Source: an uncultured Saprospiraceae bacterium (GTDB lineage: Bacteria; Bacteroidota; Bacteroidia; Chitinophagales; Saprospiraceae). Taken from it: a stretch of DNA of 64,000 nt. Position numbers and translations under genes: made by a program. The DNA lies in contig CALLFA010000057.1 of NCBI GenBank assembly GCA_937997635.1, positions 1 to 64,000 of the forward strand, written 5' to 3'. Under the pieces are notes generated by a model. That model did not search any database. It saw only the letters and a program-made list of their open reading frames with translations, and was not told where the DNA came from. Below are positions 1 to 9,205 of this stretch, in pieces. Numbering within the stretch: the first letter of the stretch is position 1; each line of letters starts with the position of its first letter.

Positions 1-575
1 TCTCTGACAATATCGGCTTGCTGTTCAAAATTAAATGACAGAAGTCCTTTGTTATTATTTTTTGCTTGTCGCAATGCAGGCAGACCTCCGTAATTATAGC
101 CCATCTTCGATTGCTGAGCCATCAAAGCATGCAAAATATAAATTGATCCAAAATTCATGTATTGCCACACATGTACGAGTTCGTGAATGAATGTGGAAAA
201 ACTATAGGTGCCGTGGCTATTGATGGTAAAGAAACTGACATAGACGATCTTTAGTTGTGACGGCCCTATCTGCGCTTTGTAATCTAGGCGCACTTCATCC
301 AAGGGTAAAATCGAACCAAATATTGGCTCAGCACAACTCTTTTCTTCTGCTGTTAGATATCTGGATGACCGCTTCCACGAGTTGGATAACAAATCATATA
401 TCTCCGGAATTGCTAACACATCCATCAACAACAGCACTATTCCAGGAAAGTATTTTATTAATTTTAGTTTGAATGATTGCTCCACACCAAGGTCATGAAA
501 GAACATATGCCTGACTAACCTACTTACTCTTTTTGGCAAGCTCTGTACAAAAAAAGATGATCGGAATAAAAACAT
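1..575 (-). CDS. HExxH zinc-metallopeptidase-like protein (partial)
   Basis: About 191 residues are visible; the C-terminus lies beyond the left edge. The start is placed at 575 because the ATG overlaps the stop of the upstream permease gene as TAATG, which suggests translational coupling. A hydrophobic stretch (around residues 40-55) precedes the zinc signature FIHELVHVWQY. About 45 residues later comes FEQQADIV, whose Glu fits the third zinc ligand of gluzincins, as in DUF4157-like domains (HExxHxxQ). The family assignment is by motif only. The substrate is unknown, and a catalytic role is inferred rather than shown. Confidence 0.6.
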   Translation of the reverse strand, partial: MFLFRSSFFVQSLPKRVSRLVRHMFFHDLGVEQSFKLKLIKYFPGIVLLLMDVLAIPEIYDLLSNSWKRSSRYLTAEEKSCAEPIFGSILPLDEVRLDYKAQIGPSQLKIVYVSFFTINSHGTYSFSTFIHELVHVWQYMNFGSIYILHALMAQQSKMGYNYGGLPALRQAKNNNKGLLSFNFEQQADIVR

Positions 576-1879
576 TAATTAAATCGAAGGACTTTGACTG
601 GGGACATTCGTGTAATTAAATAAGTTGGTATAATTAAGAAAAGTAAGATTATAGCAACAACCCCAATATTCAATACTATAATATAAGGGATATTTAATTC
701 AATTGGTGCAGAAGACAGATAGTAATTCTCTTCATTTAGTTTGATGATTTGAAATTTCTTTTGAATAAAGCAAATGAGTAAACCAACTATATTTCCAATA
801 ATCAATCCCCACTTAATGATGTGGAATGCTTTGATTAAAAATATTTTACGTATGCTCCAATTATTACTGCCAAGAGCTTTTAAGACACCAATCATACGAC
901 TTCGCTCCAACATTAGAATCAGTAATGCTGTGATCATATTGATTACTGCAACAATAGTCATCAAGGAAAGGATAACGTACTCATTAATGTTCTGCAATTC
1001 GAGCCAACCAAAAATCGCTGGAAATTTTGCACGCACAGTTTCGGAATACATCTGACCTGGCAATACATCGAGATAGATAAAATCATTCAAAATGTTTAGA
1101 TCATCGATATCTTCTATGAAGACCTCCATGCCCATGACTTGATTGTCTTCCCAACCAAAGACTTGCTGTATTTTCCTGATGTCAGCCAAAGCAAAACGGA
1201 CATCGTACTCTTGTAAGCCCGTTTTATACAATCCCTGTATTTTGAATTTTCGTGGTATCTGTTTTCGTTCAGCAGTTCGCAAAAATGTCACTACAATTTC
1301 TTGCCCCACTTCAAGTGACAATGTTTTAGCTGTGTACTCAGAAAGTAGGATTCCATTAGACATTTCAGTTTGAGTCAAATCCAATGGTTCTCCAGCAACA
1401 ATAAAGTCATTCATATGCTCCCACTGAAAATCGTCACCTACACCTTTTATTATAATACTTTCAAACTCTGACGATGTTTTTATAATGCCAGGGATGAGGC
1501 AAACGGATTGCACATAATCTACGCCTGCTTTCGATTTGATTGTTTGCAATTGCTTGCCATCTGTATTTTCTACAAATTTCTCCATGGACACTTGACGTAT
1601 CCGCTTGATAGAATCTATATAGGCTGCATTATTGTCTAATGGGATTGCTTCAAAGTTTCGCTTGACAGCATGATTGGTTATGTCGATGTGTCCCCAAAAC
1701 CCGAATATCTTCTGGGTGATTTCATTCTTAAACCCTGTGATAACGGCTGTGGTAAGAATAACGACAGTGATACACAGCGCCACACTAGCAATTGCAATGC
1801 GCATGATAGTACGGGTAAAAGAATTGTTTTGCGAGAATGCGATTTTATTCGCAATAAACCGTTCAATATTCACTACCAC
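575..1879 (-). CDS. FtsX-like ABC transporter permease (LolC/E type)
   Basis: This 434-residue inner-membrane protein has the layout of lipoprotein-releasing permeases. One N-terminal transmembrane helix lies at about residues 25-50, a periplasmic MacB-like domain at about 51-300, and three C-terminal helices follow, ending in a typical RMSPVKVLRF tail. Such proteins work with a LolD ATPase to move lipoproteins out of the inner membrane. No ATPase gene is adjacent, which is common in Bacteroidota. It is divergent from tyrS and coupled by TAATG to the downstream HExxH gene. Confidence 0.8.
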   Translation of the reverse strand: MVVNIERFIANKIAFSQNNSFTRTIMRIAIASVALCITVVILTTAVITGFKNEITQKIFGFWGHIDITNHAVKRNFEAIPLDNNAAYIDSIKRIRQVSMEKFVENTDGKQLQTIKSKAGVDYVQSVCLIPGIIKTSSEFESIIIKGVGDDFQWEHMNDFIVAGEPLDLTQTEMSNGILLSEYTAKTLSLEVGQEIVVTFLRTAERKQIPRKFKIQGLYKTGLQEYDVRFALADIRKIQQVFGWEDNQVMGMEVFIEDIDDLNILNDFIYLDVLPGQMYSETVRAKFPAIFGWLELQNINEYVILSLMTIVAVINMITALLILMLERSRMIGVLKALGSNNWSIRKIFLIKAFHIIKWGLIIGNIVGLLICFIQKKFQIIKLNEENYYLSSAPIELNIPYIIVLNIGVVAIILLFLIIPTYLITRMSPVKVLRFN

Positions 1880-1940
1880 AAGATACGCATTTGTTTCTCA
1901 TCCTATTGTTCTAGCTCACATGTAATCGTTAATTTCTACG

Positions 1941-1948
1941 TACATTTG
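1941..1948 (+). promoter_or_regulatory. Bacteroidota -7 element (TACATTTG) upstream of tyrS
   Basis: TACATTTG matches the TAnnTTTG -7 consensus and lies 21 bp before the tyrS ATG. No clear -33 TTG is seen at the expected spacing. Confidence 0.4.
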
Positions 1949-1968
1949 AGGCAAAATTTACAATCAGC

Positions 1969-3243
1969 ATGAGCTTTATAGAAGAATTGAAATGGAGAGG
2001 AATGTTGCAAGATGTGACACCAGGATTGGAAGAGCGATTAGCTACAGGTATGTGCACGGCCTATATTGGCTTTGATCCAACAGCACCATCTCTCACAATT
2101 GGCAATTATGTACAGATTATGCTGTTGCGACAATTCCAATTGCATGGTCATAAACCAATCTTTTTATTGGGTGGAGCTACAGGCAGAATCGGGGATCCTT
2201 CAGGTAAAGACAAAGAAAGAGAGTTAAAGTCTTACGATGAGTTGGATAAAAATCTAGCATTTCAACAAAAGCAAGCATCGAAATTTTTAGACTTTGATTG
2301 TGGCGACAACTCTGCTCTATTTCTTAACAATTTTGACTTTTACAAACAAGTAAATGTCCTTGACTTCTTAAGAGATGTGGGTAAGAATCTGACTGTCAAT
2401 TATATGTTGAGTAAAGAATCTGTAAAGAAGCGATTGGATAGTGGTTTGTCTTTTACAGAATTCAGTTACCAGTTATTACAAGCCAATGACTTTTTAGAAT
2501 TATACAGAGATCACGATTGCATCATCCAAATGGGAGGTTCGGATCAATGGGGAAACATCACATCAGGCACTGAATTCATCCGTCGTAATGTGGAAAATGG
2601 AAAGGCGTATGCATTGACCACACCATTGCTCACTAAAGCGGATGGCAGCAAATTTGGTAAATCGGAGGGCGGTAATATTTGGCTGGACCCAACCATGACG
2701 AGTCCATATAAATTTTATCAGTTTTGGATAAATGCAGCAGACGCTGATTTAGCGAAATACTACAGATATTTTTCATTCAAATCAAAAGAAGAAATAGAAG
2801 GCCTTGAAACGGAACATGCCACGAATCCAAATGCCTTAAAGAAAATTCTTGCTGAGGAATTGACAACGCGCATACATTCAAAAGAAGATTATGAATCCGC
2901 GATGGAGGTTTCCGAAATTGTGTTTAATCACAAAGCAAGTCCAGAGAGTTTGGCGAATATGTCTGAGCAAGAGTTAAGTCTTATTGCGGAAGAATTACCA
3001 TCTGTAACAATATCCAAGACAACATTCAGCAATGGCATTGCACTTGATGAATTATTGACACAAACAGAAATTTTACAGTCAAAAGGAGATGTTCGTAGAG
3101 CAGTTAAAAACAATGCCATTTCGATAAATAAAGTAAAAATTAAAACGCATGACTTCACTCTAGATGCACAACATCTGTTGCAAGAAAAGTACTGCATGAT
3201 TGAAAATGGGAAAAAGAAGAAGTATATATTAATTCTGGATTAA
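1969..3243 (+). CDS. tyrS: Tyrosyl-tRNA synthetase
   Basis: This 424-residue class I aminoacyl-tRNA synthetase charges tRNA-Tyr. It shows the nucleotide-binding region GFDPTAPSLTIGN (residues 34-46), GGATGRIGDPSGK, the tyrosine-site segment QMGGSDQWGNI, and the KMSKS-equivalent KFGKS near residue 228. A C-terminal S4-like RNA-binding domain follows (ILQSKGDVRRAV onward). The first His of the HIGH motif is Thr here and the second is Asn; the latter is common in the family. Length and all other motifs are normal, so the gene is probably functional. Confidence 0.96.
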   Translation: MSFIEELKWRGMLQDVTPGLEERLATGMCTAYIGFDPTAPSLTIGNYVQIMLLRQFQLHGHKPIFLLGGATGRIGDPSGKDKERELKSYDELDKNLAFQQKQASKFLDFDCGDNSALFLNNFDFYKQVNVLDFLRDVGKNLTVNYMLSKESVKKRLDSGLSFTEFSYQLLQANDFLELYRDHDCIIQMGGSDQWGNITSGTEFIRRNVENGKAYALTTPLLTKADGSKFGKSEGGNIWLDPTMTSPYKFYQFWINAADADLAKYYRYFSFKSKEEIEGLETEHATNPNALKKILAEELTTRIHSKEDYESAMEVSEIVFNHKASPESLANMSEQELSLIAEELPSVTISKTTFSNGIALDELLTQTEILQSKGDVRRAVKNNAISINKVKIKTHDFTLDAQHLLQEKYCMIENGKKKKYILILD

Positions 3244-3258
3244 GCATTACTAATACAG

Positions 3259-3705
3259 CAATGGGTCATGATCCATTGAACGACGAACCTTCCCTATTGG
3301 CACTAATGCGAAGAAAGTATTTCTTTCTTTTTGATATGTCTTTCACAAATATGATTCATTTCCAATGGGTCATGATCCATTGCAGGAAAGAACTTCCCTT
3401 TTGATGTTTATGGGAAGAAAAGTATTTCTTTCTCTTTGTTAAATATTTTACATATATGATTCAATTCCAATGGGTCATGACCCATTGGAGGATGGAACCT
3501 CCTTATTAATGTTTATGGGTTGAAAAGTATTTCTTTTTTTTCATATATCTTTTTCGAAATGTAATTCATTTCCAATGGGTCATGACCTCATTGGAAGACA
3601 GAACCTCCTTATTAATGTTTATGGGTTGAAAAAGTATTTCTTTTCTTTTCATATATCTTTTTCGAAATGTATCTCATCTGAATTCCAATGGGTCATGACC
3701 CATTG
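3259..3705. repeat. Five ~105-bp tandem repeats with a 20-bp perfect palindrome
   Basis: The convergent gap between tyrS and the sorbosone dehydrogenase-like gene holds five copies of CAATGGGTCATGACCCATTG or near variants. They start at 3259, 3363, 3468, 3573 and 3686, so spacings are 104, 105, 105 and 113 bp. The DNA between them is also repeated (AAAGTATTTCTTT and ATATATCTTTTTC-like blocks). Copies 1 and 2 have one mismatch (GATCC) and copy 4 has a one-base insertion. A degenerate copy lies at 17307-17326. Function is unknown: the palindromes could be protein-binding sites or 3'-end RNA hairpins. Confidence 0.9.
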
Positions 3706-3719
3706 CAGGATGAAAATTT

Positions 3720-4862
3720 TCAACTCCCATAAGTCACCCGATAAATAACATCCGCAAAATCATCAGATACAAGTAAAGACCCATCAGGCAACCACTCCAT
3801 ATCTACTGGCCGACCCCATACATCATCTTCTTCCTCTTCTAACCAACCTGTGATGAAGTCTTGATAATTTGAGGCATTATGGTTGGCATCAACATCTACC
3901 ATGGTCAGTCGATACCCTATTTTATCATCACGATTCCAACTCCCATGTTCTGCAATCAGCATTTTATTTCCGAAGGATGAAGGAAACATTTGATTGCGTG
4001 TAAATTCGCAGCCAAGCGGTGCAACATGAGGTCCAAGATTTTGAGCAGGGGCTACAAACTCATTACACGGCCGTTTTTCACCAAACTCAGGATCAGCCAC
4101 ATCACCTTGATGACAATAAGGGTAACCAAAATGTTGAAAGTCAGCTGTGGCTCTATTGAGTTCGCATGAAGGAACATCATTGCCCATTCTGTCTCTTCCA
4201 TTATCAGTAAACCATAGTTCGCCAGACTCAGGGTGCCAAGTAAAGCCTACCGTATTACGCACGCCTTCTTGTACAATCTCCATCCCTGTGCCGTCAGGAT
4301 TTATTCGAGTAATGGTATTAAATATCCTGTCTTCAGACTCACAAATATTACAAGGGGCGCCTACAGGTACATACAGCTTACCATCTGGACCAAAGGCAAT
4401 GTACTTCCAACCATGATGCTTTTCAGTTGGATATTCATCGTAGATGACTTCTGGTTCCATCTCTTGTCCTAAGCTAGATTCTACATCACTAAATTTTAGG
4501 ATTCGACTGACTTCTGCAACATAGAGGTCTCCATCTTTGAATGCCACACCATTGGGCATCGTGCCTCCTGTCATTAAGGTAAACATGGTATCGGCTTGAT
4601 TATTTCCATTCAAATCTTGCAAAGCATACACGCTACCTTCATCTCGTGTTCCGACAAATAATGTTCCCGATGGAGAAAGTGCCATAGACCTTGCATTAAC
4701 CACATTGTCTGCATACACTTCTATATTAAATCCTTCTGGTAGCACTAAACTATCTAAAGGCAGATCACCAGCTAAGTCTTTTTTCTTTGGTGGATTATAG
4801 CTGATGCATGAAACCAACATACAGCAAATCAACAGTGTTAAGCATTGGGTGGAAACTTTCAT
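3720..4862 (-). CDS. PQQ-dependent sugar (L-sorbosone-type) dehydrogenase-like lipoprotein
   Basis: This 380-residue protein is predicted to be periplasmic or membrane-anchored. A lipoprotein signal ends in LVSC with Cys19. The body is a six-bladed beta-propeller of the glucose/sorbosone dehydrogenase type. Supporting segments are LPEGFNIEVYADNV, PSGTLFVGTRDEGSVYAL, HHGWKYIAFGPDGKLYVPVGAPCN, GVRNTVGFTWHPESGELWFTDNGRD and a late AEHGSWNRD. Members oxidise sugars or are of unknown substrate. Its ATG overlaps the apbE stop (TAATG), making it the third gene of an operon with the SUMF-like gene and apbE. Confidence 0.85.
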   Translation of the reverse strand: MKVSTQCLTLLICCMLVSCISYNPPKKKDLAGDLPLDSLVLPEGFNIEVYADNVVNARSMALSPSGTLFVGTRDEGSVYALQDLNGNNQADTMFTLMTGGTMPNGVAFKDGDLYVAEVSRILKFSDVESSLGQEMEPEVIYDEYPTEKHHGWKYIAFGPDGKLYVPVGAPCNICESEDRIFNTITRINPDGTGMEIVQEGVRNTVGFTWHPESGELWFTDNGRDRMGNDVPSCELNRATADFQHFGYPYCHQGDVADPEFGEKRPCNEFVAPAQNLGPHVAPLGCEFTRNQMFPSSFGNKMLIAEHGSWNRDDKIGYRLTMVDVDANHNASNYQDFITGWLEEEEDDVWGRPVDMEWLPDGSLLVSDDFADVIYRVTYGS

Positions 4863-5779
4863 TATCTAATATTTTCTTTTTGATGAATCATCAAGTTATA
4901 GGTATACACGTGGCTTAAATCCTTGTGGTTGTCAATAGACATAATCGTTGCTAATGCATCTGCAATGTAGCACTTATCTGCGATTACTGTCACTTCGCGG
5001 GGATTGACAATACCCCAACCATTGCGAGGATCAATAATATGGGAATATGATGTTTCATCAATTGTTACGTGTCTAAATACAGAGCCAGATGTTGCCACAG
5101 CTTTAAAATCATCTAACTCTAGTAATTCATCACCGACAGCAATCCTCCATTTTGATTGTGTAGGAGATTTACCTACAAAGATATCACCACCACCATCAAC
5201 TATGGCAGTTTCAATTCCGAAACCACGCAACACTTGGAATGCCTCATCGACGGCATACCCTTTAGCAATCCCTCCCAAATCAAGTCGCATATTTTCTTTT
5301 AACAATTGAATGGTATTGGTTTGTTTATGTATGACGATATCATCTGTTTGACAATGTGAAAGCAATCGGTCAATCGTTGTAGCTTCTGGTAATTCTTGCC
5401 TTCGAATAGCTCTTCTCCATAGCTTTGTCAATGGACCTGACGCAATAGAAAACAAACCATCTGATTGTTCATTTATTTTTTTAGATGTCACTAATAAAAA
5501 ACGGAGATCGTTTGACAATTGGATTGGCATATCGTAAGCTGACGCACTAATGTGGTTCAACTCACTGTCTAATCGATAGTCACTACAAATAGAATCTAAC
5601 TCTGCTATTCGTGAGAATGCTTGTTGACTTGCTAGATGTGCCATAGAATCAGAAGAGTGATATATCGTCATTTGAAACAGTGTGCCCATGTGAACCTCCT
5701 CAAACTGATACTTTCTCAAGTCTTGCGCAGCAACAGCTATGACAAGCACACTACATATACATGATAATAAAACTCTCAT
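4862..5779 (-). CDS. apbE: FAD:protein FMN transferase (ApbE family)
   Basis: ApbE attaches FMN covalently to Thr of exported flavoproteins. The chosen start gives 305 residues and overlaps the upstream stop as ATGA; it begins MRVLLSCICSVLVIAVAAQ, a good signal peptide. An in-frame ATG 21 bp upstream is less likely. Family motifs are RLDLGGIAKGYAVD, VDGGGDIFVG and SYSHIIDPRNG (metal and FAD binding). It lies in an operon between a SUMF-like lipoprotein and a sugar dehydrogenase-like lipoprotein. No obvious flavinylation substrate is encoded beside it. Confidence 0.9.
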   Translation of the reverse strand: MRVLLSCICSVLVIAVAAQDLRKYQFEEVHMGTLFQMTIYHSSDSMAHLASQQAFSRIAELDSICSDYRLDSELNHISASAYDMPIQLSNDLRFLLVTSKKINEQSDGLFSIASGPLTKLWRRAIRRQELPEATTIDRLLSHCQTDDIVIHKQTNTIQLLKENMRLDLGGIAKGYAVDEAFQVLRGFGIETAIVDGGGDIFVGKSPTQSKWRIAVGDELLELDDFKAVATSGSVFRHVTIDETSYSHIIDPRNGWGIVNPREVTVIADKCYIADALATIMSIDNHKDLSHVYTYNLMIHQKENIR

Positions 5780-6762
5780 CCTCCTAATACCATTTCCCAA
5801 AATGCGGCCTGTTCTTCAGGGCTAGGTGGATTGACAGGCTTGACCATTCTAAAGCCAACAAAAGGCGAGTCTGTATTCCACCAAAAACTTTTAGGAATTT
5901 GAGGATCTCTTTCTTTCCATTTACGGCTTGATTCAATTCGGCAACTGCATCTGGATTTTGATTTGTCATCGTCCCATGAACCACCTCTTACTGTACGAGG
6001 ATGTAGGCTTGTTGGCTTTATCCATGGGGTGGGTTCTGTAGATGCAGCAAGAGTAGCATACGCATCATCAACATATTGATCCATGGTCCATTCTGATACG
6101 TTACCTAGCATGTCATATATCCCCCAAGGATTGGCTGCTTTAGTTCCTATCTTTTGGTACTTTTCTCCGCTGTTGTCATAATGCCAAGCATAGTTGTCTA
6201 AGTCGGCTTGATAGTCTATTTTGCCATCAGCTTTGCAGGCGTATTCCCACTCAATCTCAGTGGGCAATCGATAAAATTCACCAGTCTTATCACTCAACCA
6301 TTTGCAATATTGCAGTGCTGCTAGTTGCGTCATACTGACGGCAGGGTAATCATTTTCGCCCATACCAAAGGTCGGATCTTCGTAAGGCGGACTAGGTCTA
6401 GATATAGCGTCAGCATCCCAATCTGGCAATGATTCTGGCACAAGATCTAAATCCTTTTTTCTGAAAATTTTATACTCATCGAAAGTCACTTCATGTGTAC
6501 CAATCCAAAGACTCGCAACATCAGCAGTAAAACTTGGACCTTCATTTTCTGCCAATGAACTTCCCATGGTCACAGTTCCTTCAGGTAATAAAGTCATTGA
6601 ATAACTAACTTCAGTACCAGGCACATTGAATAGTTTATGTTTTGGCTGAAATACCTCTTTCGTCAATTCCTCATTCTTAGCTAGTTGTTTACTTGAGTTA
6701 CATGAGTAACAAACCATCAGTATGATTACCAATAGAGCAACGATATTCCAATTCTGTTTCAT
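5776..6762 (-). CDS. SUMF/formylglycine-generating-enzyme-fold lipoprotein
   Basis: Starting at 6762 the protein has 328 residues and a clean lipoprotein signal (MKQNWNIVALLVIILMVCYSC); a longer in-frame start at 6828 is less convincing. The SUMF fold is shown by PEGTVTMGS, GTHEVTFDEY, YPAVSMTQLAALQYCKWLS, YRLPTEIEWEYACKAD, GIYDMLGNVSEWT, TVRGGSWDDD and a final VGFRM. The catalytic Cys pair of true FGE (C then C five residues on, after RGGS) is not in register: Asp occupies the first position. It is more likely a non-catalytic or different SUMF paralogue. It heads the operon with apbE. Confidence 0.85.
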   Translation of the reverse strand: MKQNWNIVALLVIILMVCYSCNSSKQLAKNEELTKEVFQPKHKLFNVPGTEVSYSMTLLPEGTVTMGSSLAENEGPSFTADVASLWIGTHEVTFDEYKIFRKKDLDLVPESLPDWDADAISRPSPPYEDPTFGMGENDYPAVSMTQLAALQYCKWLSDKTGEFYRLPTEIEWEYACKADGKIDYQADLDNYAWHYDNSGEKYQKIGTKAANPWGIYDMLGNVSEWTMDQYVDDAYATLAASTEPTPWIKPTSLHPRTVRGGSWDDDKSKSRCSCRIESSRKWKERDPQIPKSFWWNTDSPFVGFRMVKPVNPPSPEEQAAFWEMVLGG

Positions 6763-6968
6763 CAAAAACGTTTTATAAAATCTAAGATAATGGATTGTTT
6801 GTATAAAATAGACTACTCTTGATTTCATCGTTATGCTAAAAATTGAAGTACTTTGTCCCCAACTGTCTTTAATAATAATTTGATTTGGTGGTAATTGATT
6901 GAGAGTATTATATTTTCGTTTGCGCGGATGATCCGAACAATTCTATTTGTCAGTTAAGCAATCGTTTT

Positions 6969-9164
6969 GTGATTAAATGTTTAGCCATTATTGTTAGTTT
7001 TCTTATGCTGTCATCCATCATGGCACAAGAAGGCATACGTTCAGAAAACGATCTAGGTGTTAGAGAATTAATCAGAGATGTTTTCATTAAGGGTAGCTGT
7101 CGAAATGTAAGCAATGTTACTCCTATTGGCAATGATTCAATTAGTATAGGTCAATTCTTTAATGGCGAAAGTACGATCAATATTAATGATGGTATACTCC
7201 TAACAACTGGGTCCATAGATTTAGTCAGTGGTCCTAATCAAAGTGATGAAGGCAGTGTTTCTCTTGGGGTTCTTAGTGAAGATCCTGACTTAGAGTTAAT
7301 AGCAACTGATGACTTGTATGATGCCACTGGAATTGAATTTGATTTTGTTCCTATAGGAAGCAGGGTGACGTTTCGATATGTGTTTGCCTCAGAGGAGTAT
7401 TGCGAATTCGTTAATACAGAGTTTAATGATGTTTTTGGATTTTTTGTCAGTGGTCCAGGCATCAATGGCACTTTTTCAAATAATGCCATTAATGTGGCAA
7501 AATTACCAGAGACGGGAGAAGACGTTAGCATTAACACCGTTAATCATTTGGAAAATGTGAATTCATTCATCAACAATGTCACCAATATAGACGCACAACG
7601 TTGTGATGACATTGGCTTTAATGATGATTTTCAAGAACTCATAGAATTTGATGGTTTTACGGTTACACTTCTTGCTTCATTTAGAGTTATCCCTTGTGAG
7701 ACTTATCATATGCGATTGATTATTGGCGATGTCGGTGACGATAGATTAGATTCAGCAGTATTTCTAGAGACGAATAGTTTCGATTTAGGTGAAGGTATAG
7801 ACATAAGGGCGGAGGTACCTGGAAGTATTGACAATGTCTCCTATGAGAATTGTGTAGATGGTCAATTTGTGTTTACGCGTAATTCGTTTGACAACCTCAA
7901 TGAAGACTTACCTGTTGATTTTATCATTAGTCCACAAAGCGAAGCAATAAATGGAGTTGACTATGAAATGATCCCTTCGAGCATTACCATTCCTGCAGGA
8001 GAACTTACTTATACGCTTCCCATCAAAGTCATCGATGATACTATTGCTGAAGGCCCTGAGAGTATTAAACTAGAATTGGTGTACGATTGCGATTGTATCG
8101 ACCCTGTTTTAACAGAATTGATAATCGATGAAGCAACTGAATTAGAAGTCAGTAATTCAGGTGTTTCTGTATGTGCAAATGAAGAATTCAGAATAAGCCC
8201 TCAAATTGATGCGGGTATACCTCCCTTTAGATTTCTTTGGGACACAGGATTACAAATGGATACACTCCAAGCAAGTGTAACTGAAGCTACACAGTTCTCC
8301 GTGACGATTACAGATTTGTGCAATAGTGTTGCTGATGCTGAGGTTAATGTCGCCATCCAAAGCACTCCCACTGCTACATTAACAGGAAACTTTGACTTTT
8401 GTGAAACTGTGATGACAGGTATTCCCGTCCAATTAGGAGGCAATGCTCCTTGGCAATTAACGTACAGTATAAACGGTATTGAGCAAGAAGTGATCAGAAA
8501 TATTCAGACAAATCCATTTCTTCTAGATACCCCTTCAATAGGAACTTATACGATAAGCTCATTTTCTGATGCGTTTTGCGAAGGTATGGCTATGGGAAGC
8601 GCAGAAGTTGTTAGCCAATTTAATGTGCGATCAGTCGTTACGCCACCTACTTGTTTTAATACGAACGATGGCAGTATTGAAATTACTCAATTGGATGCAG
8701 CTACTCCTGTTTCTATTGAGTGGAATATAGAATCTGATAATGAACGTTTTTTAATCAACCTAGAATCTGGTGTGTACACATTAAATATTATTGACGCAAA
8801 CGGATGTTTATTTCAAGAAAGTTTTGATTTAAGTGCTGTTTCGGATGATTTAAATACATGCATACCAGTGTACATTCCAAACAGCTTTTCGCCAAATAAT
8901 GATGGAATTAATGATGTATTTGGCATTTTCCTTGAACCAGGTCAGCGCTTAATTAGAGACATTTCTACTTTTCAAATCTTTGATCGATGGGGAAGCTTGG
9001 TATATGAGCTAAACAATTTTATTCCAGAAAATGGGGTGACTGGATGGGATGGTCTTAAGAATGGAAAACCCGTAAATGCTGATGTTTATATGTACAGAGC
9101 TGTTGTAAGCTTTACAGATGCCAGTACATTATTGTTACATGGTGATGTTAGTTTGATAAGATAG
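6969..9164 (+). CDS. Secreted protein with choice-of-anchor L-like domain and T9SS gliding-type C-terminal domain
   Basis: The start is GTG; no in-frame ATG occurs between it and the upstream stop at 6900. The 731-residue product begins with a signal peptide ending at MAQ. Residues about 30-270 resemble the choice-of-anchor L domain (GILLTTGSIDLVSGPN, YVFASEEYCEFVNTEFNDVFGFFVSGP). Immunoglobulin-like beta domains and a Calx-beta-like stretch follow. The last ~90 residues are a gliding-motility-associated type B C-terminal signal (IPNSFSPNNDGINDVF, FDRWGSLVYE, GWDG, PVNADVYMY). This targets the protein for type IX secretion. Function is adhesin-like by inference. Confidence 0.88.
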   Translation: MIKCLAIIVSFLMLSSIMAQEGIRSENDLGVRELIRDVFIKGSCRNVSNVTPIGNDSISIGQFFNGESTININDGILLTTGSIDLVSGPNQSDEGSVSLGVLSEDPDLELIATDDLYDATGIEFDFVPIGSRVTFRYVFASEEYCEFVNTEFNDVFGFFVSGPGINGTFSNNAINVAKLPETGEDVSINTVNHLENVNSFINNVTNIDAQRCDDIGFNDDFQELIEFDGFTVTLLASFRVIPCETYHMRLIIGDVGDDRLDSAVFLETNSFDLGEGIDIRAEVPGSIDNVSYENCVDGQFVFTRNSFDNLNEDLPVDFIISPQSEAINGVDYEMIPSSITIPAGELTYTLPIKVIDDTIAEGPESIKLELVYDCDCIDPVLTELIIDEATELEVSNSGVSVCANEEFRISPQIDAGIPPFRFLWDTGLQMDTLQASVTEATQFSVTITDLCNSVADAEVNVAIQSTPTATLTGNFDFCETVMTGIPVQLGGNAPWQLTYSINGIEQEVIRNIQTNPFLLDTPSIGTYTISSFSDAFCEGMAMGSAEVVSQFNVRSVVTPPTCFNTNDGSIEITQLDAATPVSIEWNIESDNERFLINLESGVYTLNIIDANGCLFQESFDLSAVSDDLNTCIPVYIPNSFSPNNDGINDVFGIFLEPGQRLIRDISTFQIFDRWGSLVYELNNFIPENGVTGWDGLKNGKPVNADVYMYRAVVSFTDASTLLLHGDVSLIR

Positions 9165-9205
9165 CTCTTTTCTACCAATGTCTTTCGTGATAGCAATTAC
9201 ATTCT

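Noticed and set aside
5776-6762. SUMF-like gene as the formylglycine-generating enzyme for the sulfatase fusion
   Set aside because: The catalytic cysteine pair after RGGS is not in the expected register, the protein is an exported lipoprotein, and it lies 18 kb away.
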